A stretch of DNA of 64,000 nucleotides from Lachnospiraceae bacterium (GCA_015057435.1 SVEJ01000010.1:1-64000), one strand, 5' to 3'; shown: positions 37,177 through 46,859, counted from the first letter of the stretch. A program made the numbers and translations. Notes: generated by a model not told the origin, from the letters alone.

Positions 37177-38067
37177 TTAAGCGAGCTTAATTCCGTACTC
37201 TACCATTGCCTTCTTAATCTTCTCAACGCTTGCAGGCTCTGCCTCTGTCATAGGCATTCTTACATATCCGTTGCAAAGACCGGCAAGTTCAACTGCCTTC
37301 TTAACAGGGATTGGATTTACCTCACAGAACATTGCATCGCAAAGGTCGATTGCCTTAAGCTGCAATGCCAACGAACCGGCTACATCACCGTCTAAGTACT
37401 TCTGAACCATATCATGTGTATCTTCCGGAATAATATTAGCAGTTACAGAGATAACACCCTTGCCACCCAATGATAATAATGGTACTACCTGATCATCATT
37501 ACCTGAGTAAATGTCGATGCTGTCTCCAGCCAACTGTGCAAGCTTTGCAACCTGTGAAATATTGCCTGAAGCTTCCTTGATTGCCACAATGTTCTTAACT
37601 TCCTTAGCAAGCTTAGCTGCTGTTGCAGGCGCAATATTACAACCGGTTCTTCCCGGTACATTGTACATAATAATCGGAATATTCACTGCTTCTGCGATCA
37701 TAGTATAGTGCTTGATCAAACCAGCCTGTGTTGCCTTGTTATAGTATGGAGTTACAACTAAAAGTGCATCTGCACCATGCTCCTCAGCTTCCTTTGAAAG
37801 CTTAATTGCTGTCTCTGTACAGTTAGAACCTGTTCCTGCAATAACCGGAACTCTCTTATCTACATACTCAATACACTTCTTGATTACTTCTGAATGTTCT
37901 TCCTCTGTTAAAGTAGAAGACTCACCTGTTGTACCACAGATAACGATTGCATCTGTCTTATGAGAAATATGATACTCCACCAAAGACTTTAACTGCTCGT
38001 AATTAACTGAACCATCCTCGTTAAATGGTGTTACGATTGCTACTGCTGAACCTGTAAAAATTGCCAT
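37177..38067 (-). CDS. dapA: 4-hydroxy-tetrahydrodipicolinate synthase
   Basis: The 296-residue TIM-barrel lyase condenses pyruvate with aspartate semialdehyde, the entry to diaminopimelate and lysine. Motifs are AIVTPFNEDGSVNY, CGTTGESSTLTEEEH, YNVPGRTGCNI with the catalytic Tyr, and IVAIKEASGN with the Schiff-base lysine. AAGGAGAG precedes the ATG. The gene has a roughly 480-nt leader with a lysine riboswitch, so it should be shut down by lysine. Confidence 0.97.
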   Translation of the reverse strand: MAIFTGSAVAIVTPFNEDGSVNYEQLKSLVEYHISHKTDAIVICGTTGESSTLTEEEHSEVIKKCIEYVDKRVPVIAGTGSNCTETAIKLSKEAEEHGADALLVVTPYYNKATQAGLIKHYTMIAEAVNIPIIMYNVPGRTGCNIAPATAAKLAKEVKNIVAIKEASGNISQVAKLAQLAGDSIDIYSGNDDQVVPLLSLGGKGVISVTANIIPEDTHDMVQKYLDGDVAGSLALQLKAIDLCDAMFCEVNPIPVKKAVELAGLCNGYVRMPMTEAEPASVEKIKKAMVEYGIKLA

Positions 38068-38113
38068 AATTCTTCTCTCCTTTTCCTAGATAAATAATAT
38101 GAACCACTCAAAT

Positions 38114-38241
38114 AAGAATTCGCTTGCGAATTCTTCGCGCGCGAGTGGGGTCCGAAGGACCATCTACCGCTCCACGAGCTGCGCAACTACGCAGAGCGTC
38201 TTTTGTTTTGTATGATTTATCATACAAAACGGAAGACGCTC
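38114..38241 (-). promoter_or_regulatory. Two leader hairpins between the lysine riboswitch and dapA
   Basis: Hairpin 1: arms 38194-38216 and 38219-38241, a 23-bp stem with two G-U pairs and a two-base loop (AGACGCTC side against GAGCGTCT side). Hairpin 2: perfect palindrome AAGAATTCGCTTGCGAATTCTT at 38114-38135, enclosed by CCACTC/GAGTGG. Neither ends in a long U-run. They may form the expression platform of the riboswitch or act on translation. Which one switches is not clear from sequence. Confidence 0.55.
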
Positions 38242-38280
38242 CGTCAGCAGTGCCAACGAAGCGTCATTAAACTCTCTTCA

Positions 38281-38485
38281 TATCGTAGCACTCCACCTGA
38301 CCAAAACTCGTATTCTGTGAGCTCATCATCCCGGTGACAAACGTACAGCTCTTAACTGCACATCCAGACAAGATACCAAAAAGGTGATATCTCTCTTCGG
38401 CACGGGCCCCTTTCCCGGTTCTTCATCCAGCCTTCTCTGTCCAAACCGTTACTCTTGACACATGCGCCTCTACACATCGACGAAA
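38281..38485 (-). promoter_or_regulatory. Lysine riboswitch (L-box) controlling dapA
   Basis: Read on the minus strand the leader contains the ordered L-box core: AGAGGCGC, CAAGAGTAACGG, TTTGG, AAGGCTGGATGAAG, AAAGGGGCCCGTGCCGAAG, GGTATCTTGTCTGGATGTGCA, TTGTCACCGG and finally GGTGGAGTGCTACGATA, which closes P1. These match the conserved segments of the lysC/L-box family in order and spacing. It binds lysine and reduces expression of the downstream gene. It lies between a good promoter (38536-38564) and dapA. Confidence 0.92.
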
Positions 38486-38535
38486 ACGTCTTATTCCATA
38501 TGTATGCAACATGGTTACAACCATATTACTTTCTA

Positions 38536-38564
38536 GATGATAACACCGAAAGTTATTCGTGTCA
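38536..38564 (-). promoter_or_regulatory. Promoter of the riboswitch-dapA transcript
   Basis: Minus-strand TTGACA (38564-38559), a 17-nt spacer and TATCAT (38541-38536), about 50 nt before the riboswitch core. Confidence 0.7.
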
Positions 38565-38585
38565 ACTTTTGAACGAATATTATAT

Positions 38586-38638
38586 AAAAAGCATCTCTTT
38601 TCATCCGGAAATCCCGAACACTATCAGAGATGCTTTTT
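38586..38638. terminator. Intrinsic terminator of the corrinoid adenosyltransferase gene
   Basis: AAAAAGCATCTCT (38586-38598) pairs perfectly with AGAGATGCTTTTT (38626-38638). The minus-strand stem ends in a U-run just upstream of the dapA promoter. Confidence 0.85.
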
Positions 38639-38649
38639 CATCATTTTAT

Positions 38650-39117
38650 TCAATTCGCCTCTATATGCGACAACATCGTCGCTTTCCGCTTCACAATATC
38701 CGGACAACAACGTCCGGTAAGAATCACCTTAATGTCGCTGTTTGCTGAGAGTAATTCCTCAATATCTTCTGCAGACAAAATGTTGTAATCCAAAAGACCT
38801 AACACTTCGTCTAGCACAATGACATCAGAACCTTCTGTGTCGATTACTTTCTTGGCATAGTGAAAACTGTTCTTCGCCTTTGCGCGTTGTTCTTCTCTCT
38901 CTTCATAAGAAAGCTCACCATAAGGCTTCTCACTATTTTCAAATGTGAAAAATCTGATTTCGTCAATCTGTTCTAATATACTGTAATTCGCATCCGTTCC
39001 TTTCAAGAACTGCACAACCGTAACGGTCTCGCCGGCTCCCGCTGCCTTAACCGCCAATCCCATAGCAGCAGCCGTCTTTCCGTAGCCTGCGCCATAAATG
39101 ATATGTACGTCTTTCAT
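38650..39117 (-). CDS. cobA: Cob(I)yrinic acid a,c-diamide adenosyltransferase, CobA/BtuR family
   Basis: The 155-residue protein adenosylates corrinoids to make coenzyme B12. The P-loop is GAGYGKTAAA at 9-18; the usual form is GxGKGKTT, so the region is slightly altered. VVQFLKG and VIVLDEVLGLLDYNILS (Walker B) are clear, and LTGRCCPDIV matches the family C-terminus. It is somewhat shorter than E. coli BtuR (196 residues). Together with metH it shows the organism handles cobalamin. It ends at the terminator before dapA. Confidence 0.85.
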   Translation of the reverse strand: MKDVHIIYGAGYGKTAAAMGLAVKAAGAGETVTVVQFLKGTDANYSILEQIDEIRFFTFENSEKPYGELSYEEREEQRAKAKNSFHYAKKVIDTEGSDVIVLDEVLGLLDYNILSAEDIEELLSANSDIKVILTGRCCPDIVKRKATMLSHIEAN

Positions 39118-39225
39118 TTCCTTTTCCTCTCCTAATCTGTCATATCCAAAAAAACAACAAATTACATTTCCTCATCTAACACGAATACGATATATCCTAG
39201 CACAGTTAAGAACAAAAAGCAATCT

Positions 39226-39861
39226 TTATTCGTCTTGCTCTAAGCACTCCATCTTACTTACAGAAACCTCATATGCAATACGATTAATTACCTCATCATT
39301 TTCTAATTTTTTCTGGTACTCACGACTCTGAATACGTCCCCAGACTGCTACATGTTCACCAACCTTTAACTTGCCGGCAAATCTCGCATTTCTGCCCCAG
39401 CAAATACACGGAATATAATCTGACTTTCCATATGCACGGTTCACCGCCAACAATACATCCGCAATTTCTCTTCCAAGCGGTGTCATACGATAAATCGGTG
39501 CTTTACAGATATATCCGTCAAGATAAATCTGATTCGGATGTTGCAACTCTTCATCCTCTTCTAATATATTCAACTCTCTTACAAAGAGAGATAAGACCAG
39601 ACGGTTCTTTGTTTCCTCATGTTTATTATAAGAACGAAACTGTCCTTTTGCTTCAATGCGTTCTCCGATATGAGACTCATGCACATCAATCAACCGGTCC
39701 GAAACCATAAGCGGAATTACATCTGTGGCATCACTCAATCTGCTTACGAGCAAATCCACCATATAAAATCCCTCACCAAAAATCTCGTGGCTAAATACAA
39801 ACTCTGAAATAATTTCTCCGGCAACCACCGCCTGATTGTTTGCTAATGCTTTTTCTGTCAT
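39226..39861 (-). CDS. Twin OB-fold single-stranded-DNA-binding-like protein
   Basis: The 211-residue protein contains two OB-type domains in tandem: about 5-90 (AVVAGEIISEFVFSHEIFGE) and about 100-205 (NQIYLDGYICKAPIYRMTP and IPCICWGRNARFAGKLKVGE to VAVWGRIQSREYQ). The second resembles bacterial SSB/PriB. It is not the main SSB, since there is no acidic DDDIPF-type tail, although the C-terminus is acidic. AAAGGAG lies 8 nt before the ATG at 39861. Confidence 0.75.
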   Translation of the reverse strand: MTEKALANNQAVVAGEIISEFVFSHEIFGEGFYMVDLLVSRLSDATDVIPLMVSDRLIDVHESHIGERIEAKGQFRSYNKHEETKNRLVLSLFVRELNILEEDEELQHPNQIYLDGYICKAPIYRMTPLGREIADVLLAVNRAYGKSDYIPCICWGRNARFAGKLKVGEHVAVWGRIQSREYQKKLENDEVINRIAYEVSVSKMECLEQDE

Positions 39862-40025
39862 ACTATTTTCTCCTTTCATGTACCTCAAAAAGCTGATAGT
39901 CACGATAAATGCGTAATCCTGATGTCAGAACCATCGCTTTCATTTATCATGTACTATATTCTAGTACCGAAATTCGAATTACAGAACGGTGTTTTTTCTT
40001 CTAAAAAAGACTAGTTTTGTCGGAA

Positions 40026-40820
40026 TCAAATTCTTCTTTGTCGCATTGCCTCATACATCAGCACAGTTGCCGCTGTTGCGGCATTTAACGACTCAACCTG
40101 ACCCATCATCGGAATCAAAACTTTCGATGAAGTCGCATCTGAAAGTTCTTTCGTCAAACCATTGCCTTCATTACCAATGCAAAAAATTGTCGAATCCTTG
40201 TAGTCATAGTCGTAAAATGTTTTTCCTTGTAGATGGGCACTATATGTTGCATACCCCTCTTCATTATACGAGACAATACAATCCGTCAGATTTTCGACAT
40301 AGCAAAACGGAATGCGGAAGATTGCCCCCATCGTAGCGCGTACTACTTTCGGATTATAAATGTCGACTGTATCTGCACTCATCAACACGCCTGTGACACC
40401 TGCGCCTTCTGCCGTACGAAGAATTGTTCCGAGATTACCCGGATCTTGTAAATTCTCAAGTGCCATAATCAGTGGTTTGTCTATCCCTAGCTTTTTCATA
40501 TAGTCTGTTTTTCCGCAAACTTCATCCACATTATAATGCAATCGTTTGACAACACTGATTACACCTTGCGGTGTCTTCGTATCTGACACTGACTCCATAA
40601 TATGGTCTGACACCAACTCATATGCAATGCCATTGAATAAATCTGCATGCTTTTCATAAAAGCTTGCCGTAGCATATGTTTCGACATGCAAGTCTTTTGG
40701 AATCTCCGTAAACATACGAATCCCTTCCACGACAAACACGTCCTGCTTTTTTCGCTCCTTCGCAGTCTTTATTAACTTGGATAAATTCTTAATCTTACTG
40801 TTTGCTGTACTCGTTATCAT
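40026..40820 (-). CDS. SpoU/TrmH-family RNA 2'-O-methyltransferase
   Basis: The 264-residue protein has an N-terminal substrate-binding domain (VVEGIRMFTE, TPQGVISVVK) and a SPOUT knot domain with motif 1 ENLQDPGNLGTILRTAEGAG, motif 2 CIGNEGNGL and motif 3 IPMMGQVESLNAATAATVL. It probably methylates rRNA or tRNA ribose with AdoMet. The exact target is not readable. It lies 38 bases downstream of dnaE and may be co-transcribed. Confidence 0.9.
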   Translation of the reverse strand: MITSTANSKIKNLSKLIKTAKERKKQDVFVVEGIRMFTEIPKDLHVETYATASFYEKHADLFNGIAYELVSDHIMESVSDTKTPQGVISVVKRLHYNVDEVCGKTDYMKKLGIDKPLIMALENLQDPGNLGTILRTAEGAGVTGVLMSADTVDIYNPKVVRATMGAIFRIPFCYVENLTDCIVSYNEEGYATYSAHLQGKTFYDYDYKDSTIFCIGNEGNGLTKELSDATSSKVLIPMMGQVESLNAATAATVLMYEAMRQRRI

Positions 40821-40858
40821 CCTTGTTTCCTTTTCTTTCCTATGCAGGGCGGCTGATG

Positions 40859-43800
40859 TTATTTCATAGAAAGCTTTGCATCCTTCACAATCACTTTCCC
40901 TTCACCCATTAGCTTCTTCATATCGTCAAGCATGTCCTCTGACACTTCGATGCCAAATTGTCTTCCGAGTGGTTTCATCATTTTTTCTTCTTTCAAAACA
41001 ACAACGACTGCCGACTCGCCCGGATAGGCATCAATCACGTCAAATAACGATTCCTCTTTTTTCATGTAATCATCTTTGTTATCACATTGTACATAAACCT
41101 GTTTTGGCATGTCAGAAAATGGTACAACCTTTTCTAATAGCATTTTGCCTTCATCCTCACTAATTGAGGCACGGCCGTACACAAAAATTTTCGAATCCTG
41201 TTCGAGATACTGACGATACTGTTCATACTTCTTAGGGAAGACGACAACCTCAATAGAACCCATCAGGTCTTCTAGTGTAATAAATGCCATGTTCTGGTTG
41301 TTCTTTGTCATCTTCACTGTCTTCGCTGCAACCATACCGCCAATCGTGTACATAATCTGATCTTTTGCAACTGTCTCTCCGGTATCCGCATCCCGAATGA
41401 AATCATGTGTTGTTACATCAATATTTTTCAACATCATTTCCTGATAATCTTCTAACGGATGCCCGCTGACATATACACCTAACACTTCCTTTTCATAGGC
41501 AAGCTTTTCTTCTTTCCCATACTCTTCGATTGGTGGATATTCCACATCAAAATCTTTCTTTTCCTCTTCACCCATAAAGTCAAGCAACGACATCTGACCG
41601 GTCATCGCGCTCTTTTTCTCACGGTTAACCTGATCAATCACCTGCACATAGACCATCATCATCTGGCGTCTGTTCACGCCAAAGCTATCTAGCGCACCCG
41701 ACTTGATAAAACTCTCTATTGTACGCTTATTCACTTCTTTGTTTGACAAACGATTCACAAAGTCTTTTAAATCCTTATATTCGCCACGCAAGTTTCGCTC
41801 TTCCACAATCGCATCAATCACCGGACGGCCAACGCTCTTTAACGCTGACAAACCATATCGAATTGCTCCGTCCGAAACCGAAAATTCACTATACCCTTCG
41901 TTAATATCCGGTGGCAGAATCTGAATACCAAGTCTTCTGCAGTGTGCAACATATTCTGATACTTTATCTGTACGATCTAGCACAGACGTAATGAGTGCTG
42001 CCATGAATTCTTCCGGATAATGACACTTTAAGTATGCTGTCTGATATGCAACCACCGCATAAGCTGCCGCATGTGACTTGTTAAATGCGTACTTTGCAAA
42101 ATCAATCATTTCATCGAATATCTTGTTGGCAGTCTTTTCATCAATGCCGCGGTTGATACATCCCGGAACGCCCTCTTCTTCATTACCGTATACGAAATTC
42201 TGACGCTCACGTTGCATAACATCGCCCTTTTTCTTAGACATCGCACGACGCACAAGGTCACTTCGTCCAAGCGTATATCCGGCAAGCTCCATTACAATCT
42301 GCATTACCTGCTCCTGATATACGATACATCCATAAGTCGGCGCTAATATCTTTTCTAACTGCGGACAATCATATGTAATATCTTCCGGATGTTCCTTCCC
42401 CTTAATGTAAAGTGGGATGAAATCCATCGGACCCGGACGATACAGAGAAATACCCGCAATCACATCTTCTATATTTCTAGGCTTTAATTCTTTCATGAAG
42501 CTCTTCATTCCGCTACTTTCAAGCTGGAACACACCATCCGTCTGCCCGGTGCAGAGCAAATCGTATACCGCTTTATCTTCAATATCAAGATGATCGATAT
42601 CAATATCAATTCCCTTGCTGCGTTTGATATTCTTCACTGCATCCTGAATAACAGTCAATGTTCGAAGTCCTAAGAAGTCCATCTTCAAAAGACCTAACTC
42701 TTCAATCGTTGTCATATTAAACTGTGTTGTGATTGCATCTTCCGAACCACGTGACAACGGAACAAATTCGTCAATCGATTTCTGACCAATTACGACACCT
42801 GCCGCATGCATAGAAGCATGTCTTGGAAGTCCTTCTAACTTCTGTGACATATCAATCAAATATCTTACATCATCTTCTTCGTTATATGCTTTTTTCAAAT
42901 CCGCTGAAATCTCTACCGCTTCCTTGATGGTAATGTTATGACCTTGTCCGCCCATCGGAATCATCTTGGCAACACGGTCTACCGCTGCATACGGCATATC
43001 AAGTGCTCGCCCAACATCTCGAAGCACCATTCGTGCAGCCATCGTACCAAATGTTACAATCTGCACCACTTTTTCTTTGCCGTATTTTCTCACAACGTAA
43101 TCTATTACTTCCTGTCTTCTCTCATAACAAAAGTCCACGTCTATATCGGGCATGGAAACACGTTCCGGATTTAAAAAACGCTCAAAAAGAAGACTATATC
43201 TGATTGGATCAATATCCGTAATACCAAGGCAGTAACTAACGAGTGAACCCGCAGCCGAACCACGTCCCGGACCTACTGCAATTCCATGGTCCTTACCATA
43301 TTTGATAAAATCCCACACAATCAAGAAGTAATCTACGTAACCCATCTTCTCAATCGTCGTAAGCTCATAGTCCAATCGACTCGTCAATTCATCCGTAATA
43401 TCGGTATAGCGTCTTTGTAAACCTTCTTCACAAAGTGCAGTCAGATAAGTAAATGCGCTAAATCCTTCCGGTACATCGAACTTTGGCACCTTTTGTTCAC
43501 CAAACACAATCTCAACATTACAGCGGTCAGCAATCTTACCGGTATTCTCTAATGCTTCCTTTGCATAAGGGAACAACGCCTGCATCTCTTCTTCAGATTT
43601 TAAGTAATACTGTCCGCCGTCATAACGCATACGGTCCTCATCCGATACTTTCTTCGCAGTCTGAATACAAAGCAAAATATCATGCGCCTCAGCATCTTCT
43701 GCTTTTACATAATGAATATCATTCGTAGCAACCAGACCAATTCCTGTCTCCTTCGACATGCGCATCAAGCCCTGATTCACCGTCTGCTGCTCATCTATGC

Positions 43801-44335
43801 CGTGGTCCTGTAATTCCAAGAAATAATTGCCTTCTCCAAAAATCTCCAGATGTTCTAACGCTGCCTGCTTTGCTTCTTCGTAAAATCCCTGACGAAGCTT
43901 TGTTGCCACTTCACCGGCAAGACATGCCGAAAGTGCAATGATACCCTCGTGAAACTCCTCTAACACTTCACGGTCTACTCTCGGCTTATAATAATAACCT
44001 TCTGTAAATCCGCGGGATACAATCTTTGTTAAATTCTTATAACCGGTATCATTTTCTGCCAACAAAACAAGATGATAATATCTGTTATCACCCTTTCCGA
44101 TTTCGCGGTCAAAACGCGAACCCGGTGCAACGTACACCTCACAACCGATAATCGGCTTAATCCCTTCTGCACGTGCAGCTTTATAAAAATCAATTACACC
44201 ATACATAACACCATGGTCCGTAATGGCGATGCTGTCCATACCAAGCTCCTTGGTATGACGAACAAGCTCCTTAATCTTAGAAGCACCATCTAGCAAACTA
44301 TATTCTGTATGGACGTGTAAATGTGTAAAACTCAT
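40859..44335 (-). CDS. dnaE: DNA polymerase III alpha subunit, DnaE type
   Basis: The 1158-residue C-family polymerase has an N-terminal PHP domain (HLHVHTEYSLLDGASKI at 5-21, ITDHGVMYG). The polymerase core carries the catalytic aspartates in PDIDVDFCYERR, plus GPGRGSAAGSLVSYCLGI and AYVVAYQ-type palm segments. Helix-hairpin-helix motifs and a C-terminal OB domain (about 985-1070, YTIGGMVAAKTVKMTKNN) follow. There is no 3'-5' exonuclease domain, which separates it from PolC. In Firmicutes DnaE extends primers alongside PolC. AAAGG lies about 10 nt before the ATG. Confidence 0.97.
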   Translation of the reverse strand: MSFTHLHVHTEYSLLDGASKIKELVRHTKELGMDSIAITDHGVMYGVIDFYKAARAEGIKPIIGCEVYVAPGSRFDREIGKGDNRYYHLVLLAENDTGYKNLTKIVSRGFTEGYYYKPRVDREVLEEFHEGIIALSACLAGEVATKLRQGFYEEAKQAALEHLEIFGEGNYFLELQDHGIDEQQTVNQGLMRMSKETGIGLVATNDIHYVKAEDAEAHDILLCIQTAKKVSDEDRMRYDGGQYYLKSEEEMQALFPYAKEALENTGKIADRCNVEIVFGEQKVPKFDVPEGFSAFTYLTALCEEGLQRRYTDITDELTSRLDYELTTIEKMGYVDYFLIVWDFIKYGKDHGIAVGPGRGSAAGSLVSYCLGITDIDPIRYSLLFERFLNPERVSMPDIDVDFCYERRQEVIDYVVRKYGKEKVVQIVTFGTMAARMVLRDVGRALDMPYAAVDRVAKMIPMGGQGHNITIKEAVEISADLKKAYNEEDDVRYLIDMSQKLEGLPRHASMHAAGVVIGQKSIDEFVPLSRGSEDAITTQFNMTTIEELGLLKMDFLGLRTLTVIQDAVKNIKRSKGIDIDIDHLDIEDKAVYDLLCTGQTDGVFQLESSGMKSFMKELKPRNIEDVIAGISLYRPGPMDFIPLYIKGKEHPEDITYDCPQLEKILAPTYGCIVYQEQVMQIVMELAGYTLGRSDLVRRAMSKKKGDVMQRERQNFVYGNEEEGVPGCINRGIDEKTANKIFDEMIDFAKYAFNKSHAAAYAVVAYQTAYLKCHYPEEFMAALITSVLDRTDKVSEYVAHCRRLGIQILPPDINEGYSEFSVSDGAIRYGLSALKSVGRPVIDAIVEERNLRGEYKDLKDFVNRLSNKEVNKRTIESFIKSGALDSFGVNRRQMMMVYVQVIDQVNREKKSAMTGQMSLLDFMGEEEKKDFDVEYPPIEEYGKEEKLAYEKEVLGVYVSGHPLEDYQEMMLKNIDVTTHDFIRDADTGETVAKDQIMYTIGGMVAAKTVKMTKNNQNMAFITLEDLMGSIEVVVFPKKYEQYRQYLEQDSKIFVYGRASISEDEGKMLLEKVVPFSDMPKQVYVQCDNKDDYMKKEESLFDVIDAYPGESAVVVVLKEEKMMKPLGRQFGIEVSEDMLDDMKKLMGEGKVIVKDAKLSMK

Positions 44336-44403
44336 GGTAATCAGACCTTTCTCTTTCCACTTTCTCTATCATTCGTAGCATCTGTTCGTCCGATGCATAC
44401 GGA

Positions 44404-44952
44404 CTATATCTTTTCTCTGCGAACCTCTTTCGTCAAAACTTCACTTTTTATATAATCAAATGTTGCATCTTCTCCCTTATCGGCCAACATATGAAGCAAC
44501 GTTTCTAACAACTGTGCCGACTCTTCATGGAGAAGTGTCTTCGCTTTACCGCGGTAATAATAATCGCGCGGCAATGAATCTACATATCGTTCCCTATTAT
44601 AATTCTTACTCGCAGCCACCCTGTCACAGAACATCTCGACTACGTACTTCACCGGCATTTTCATTCCGGTTATCCCACCATTAACAAGATCATAATCTAA
44701 CCAGTATTCGAGATGATGCTTATTCCTTCCCTTGTGATGCAACCAGGCAGATGTATAACCCTTATCTTCCCGTTCCGCATTATTCGGACTTCTCGTCCCC
44801 TGATAATACTTCACACCTACCATAAACTCCACAGGGCTATATTTTGACAAATCATGAAGCAATCCCTGCTTATACATCCCAAGACGAAAACAGAACTTCA
44901 TCACAAGCCATTTATGGTAATTAATTGTCTTCAAATGTTTCCACCAATTCAT
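44404..44952 (-). CDS. HD-like metal-binding protein (DUF5662-like)
   Basis: The 182-residue protein has GLLHDLSKYSPVEF (about 30-43) and WLHHKGRNKHHLEYW (about 70-84). These are histidine/aspartate patterns typical of HD-superfamily metal sites, and they resemble DUF5662. The substrate is unknown. The start ATG has GAAGGGAA upstream. It sits between panF and dnaE in the same direction. Confidence 0.7.
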   Translation of the reverse strand: MNWWKHLKTINYHKWLVMKFCFRLGMYKQGLLHDLSKYSPVEFMVGVKYYQGTRSPNNAEREDKGYTSAWLHHKGRNKHHLEYWLDYDLVNGGITGMKMPVKYVVEMFCDRVAASKNYNRERYVDSLPRDYYYRGKAKTLLHEESAQLLETLLHMLADKGEDATFDYIKSEVLTKEVRREKI

Positions 44953-44965
44953 AACATGTTCCCTT

Positions 44966-46456
44966 CTAAAAACAGGTATCTAACACATCCTGATCAAGAC
45001 CGTCCTTACAAGTCAAATGACCAATTATAAAATATGCAATTCCGCTGAATAATAATCCCCATACAACTGCATTAATATTCCACACAGTAATCTTAAACTG
45101 GTAACTCACAATATACACCAGCACGCCAATTACACTCGATGCTAATGCTGCTTGCTTGTTCCCTTTTTTATAGAAAATGCCGCCTACAATCGGCCAGAAA
45201 AATGCTGCTTCCAAACCGCCCATGGCAAAAAGCTGCACCCAAAAAATTATCTGCGGTGGTGTTAAGGTTAAGACAAACACCAACACGCCAATCAGCAATG
45301 TCACAAAGAAACTAGAGTAAGAAAGTGTCTTATTAAACTTCGCAAGCTTCTTCTCATCATCCTTTACAAAATATGTCTTCCATAGATCTTTTACAATCGA
45401 TGCGGATGCCAATATTAAAAGTGATGAAACAGTAGACATAACCGCTGCCATAGGCGCCGCCAAGAAAAATCCTGCTATTCCCGTCGGCATAATCTGTTGC
45501 ACAATTGTAGGTATAAAGTAATCTGTAGAAGGCAATGTCTGACCATCGCACAACGCACCGGCCCACACACCGCCAACATGCATTCCAATCATCAAAATAC
45601 CCGCCACAATTGTTCCGACAAGCATCGCATTATGACAGCTTTTTGTATCCTTAAAACCCATTCCGCGAACAGCCGTCTGCGGAAGACCTAACACACCTAC
45701 ACCGACTAATACCCAAAACGATAAAAGTGCGCCCGGCGTATATCCCGTTTCTGTCATTGTATCCCAACCGGGTAAGGTTGTATCTAATGTAGTTGCCATC
45801 ATCTCAAAACTGCCAAGATTAGAAACCACATAGAACAAGAACAAAAATGTTCCAACCAACATAATTACACCTTGTATCGTATCCGTAATGACAACTGCCG
45901 TAAACCCACCAAATGCAGTATAAGCAATTACCACAATCGCAAAAATCAACAAAGCAATCCAATACGGCAAGCCCGTTACCGTCTCAATCAACGTCGCTCC
46001 GCCCATAAACTGTCCAATCATCTGCGCCACAAAAAATACCAGCATAAGCACAGTTGTTATAATCACAAGTGCATCCGACTTATAGCGCGCCTTCAGATAA
46101 CCGGCTATCGTCACTGCTCCCGTTTTTCTGGAAATCACCGCAAACTTCTTTCCCAAGACACCCAATGTCAAAAATGCTGCTCCAACCTGAACACCCGCAA
46201 CCCATGCCTGACTGAATCCATATGTAAGGCCTGCTGCTCCCGGTCCGCTCACAAAAGAACTGACACTGGTATATGTAGCAACCGTTGTCATAGCAAGCAC
46301 AAATCCATTCATTCCGCGCGAACCAATGAAATACTTTTTCTCGAATCCCATTGTGCTTTCTTTCTCTTGTTTTTTACTAAACAAAATACCTACAATAAAA
46401 TTAACTGCCAAATATAATATCAATATACTAAGAATAAGAATCTGGCTGTTTGTCAT
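44966..46456 (-). CDS. panF: Sodium/pantothenate symporter
   Basis: The 496-residue protein of the solute:sodium symporter family has about 13 predicted membrane helices. The core includes YFIGSRGMNGFVLAMTTVAT, TYTSVSSFVSGPGAAGLTYG and FGGFTAVVITDTIQGVIML. Assignment to PanF rests on overall resemblance and on the adjoining yhdT gene, with which it overlaps by four bases (ATGA); this pair is typical of PanF loci. The pantothenate kinase CoaX is encoded at 8955-9722. Confidence 0.88.
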   Translation of the reverse strand: MTNSQILILSILILYLAVNFIVGILFSKKQEKESTMGFEKKYFIGSRGMNGFVLAMTTVATYTSVSSFVSGPGAAGLTYGFSQAWVAGVQVGAAFLTLGVLGKKFAVISRKTGAVTIAGYLKARYKSDALVIITTVLMLVFFVAQMIGQFMGGATLIETVTGLPYWIALLIFAIVVIAYTAFGGFTAVVITDTIQGVIMLVGTFLFLFYVVSNLGSFEMMATTLDTTLPGWDTMTETGYTPGALLSFWVLVGVGVLGLPQTAVRGMGFKDTKSCHNAMLVGTIVAGILMIGMHVGGVWAGALCDGQTLPSTDYFIPTIVQQIMPTGIAGFFLAAPMAAVMSTVSSLLILASASIVKDLWKTYFVKDDEKKLAKFNKTLSYSSFFVTLLIGVLVFVLTLTPPQIIFWVQLFAMGGLEAAFFWPIVGGIFYKKGNKQAALASSVIGVLVYIVSYQFKITVWNINAVVWGLLFSGIAYFIIGHLTCKDGLDQDVLDTCF

Positions 46457-46746
46457 ACGACATCACCGCCTCTCTCCTCATCTGCTTCCTCGTCCAATTC
46501 AAAATTCACAAAGACCTTTTTCAACAAAACGAAAACTCCCGCAACAGATATCACAAAAGCACCTATGGTACTGACAAAAAACCATAACGGCATTCCAAAA
46601 ACCAACACATCTATTCCGTCTAATAAAAATGCAAATCCAACATGCCACACTGCAACAATGGCAATCAGAATAAACGTTGCCTTAATCTCTCTCATCAATT
46701 GTTCATGAATTTCATTATCATTAAGCTTCTTCATCATATCCTCCAT
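46453..46746 (-). CDS. yhdT: YhdT family small membrane protein
   Basis: The 97-residue protein has two membrane helices (about 25-48 and 55-80), with the family-like VAVWHVGFAFLLDG and GMPLWFFVST between them and an acidic C-terminus. It is the usual small partner upstream of PanF, with which it overlaps by four bases. The start may be the ATG at 46746, 46737 or 46734; GGAGG lies within the first codons and would serve the last one. Confidence 0.88.
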   Translation of the reverse strand: MEDMMKKLNDNEIHEQLMREIKATFILIAIVAVWHVGFAFLLDGIDVLVFGMPLWFFVSTIGAFVISVAGVFVLLKKVFVNFELDEEADEERGGDVV

Positions 46747-46811
46747 AAATCCACCCTACCTTTTAATATACCACATTCCCTCCAACATTGATATAAAAAG
46801 ACAAATAAAAA

Positions 46812-46841
46812 AGGAGAGAAATTATCACAAATCTCTCTCCT
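46812..46841 (-). terminator. Intrinsic terminator of the L7/L12-domain lipoprotein gene
   Basis: AGGAGAGA pairs with TCTCTCCT around a loop of about 14 bases. The minus-strand stem is followed by TTTTTTTATTTG. Confidence 0.85.
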
Positions 46842-46859
46842 AATATATACACATAATTC

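Noticed and set aside
38068-38649. tRNA or small protein gene in the dapA upstream region
   Set aside because: The folded parts match the lysine riboswitch and hairpins. No tRNA cloverleaf or plausible frame was found.
39098-39331. Plus-strand frame between the adenosyltransferase and twin-OB genes
   Set aside because: It overlaps both flanking genes antisense and has no ribosome site.
45872-46417. 181-codon plus-strand frame opposite panF
   Set aside because: It is antisense to a conserved membrane-protein gene, and its composition (His, Arg, Cys, Asn rich) is typical of a reverse-frame artefact.
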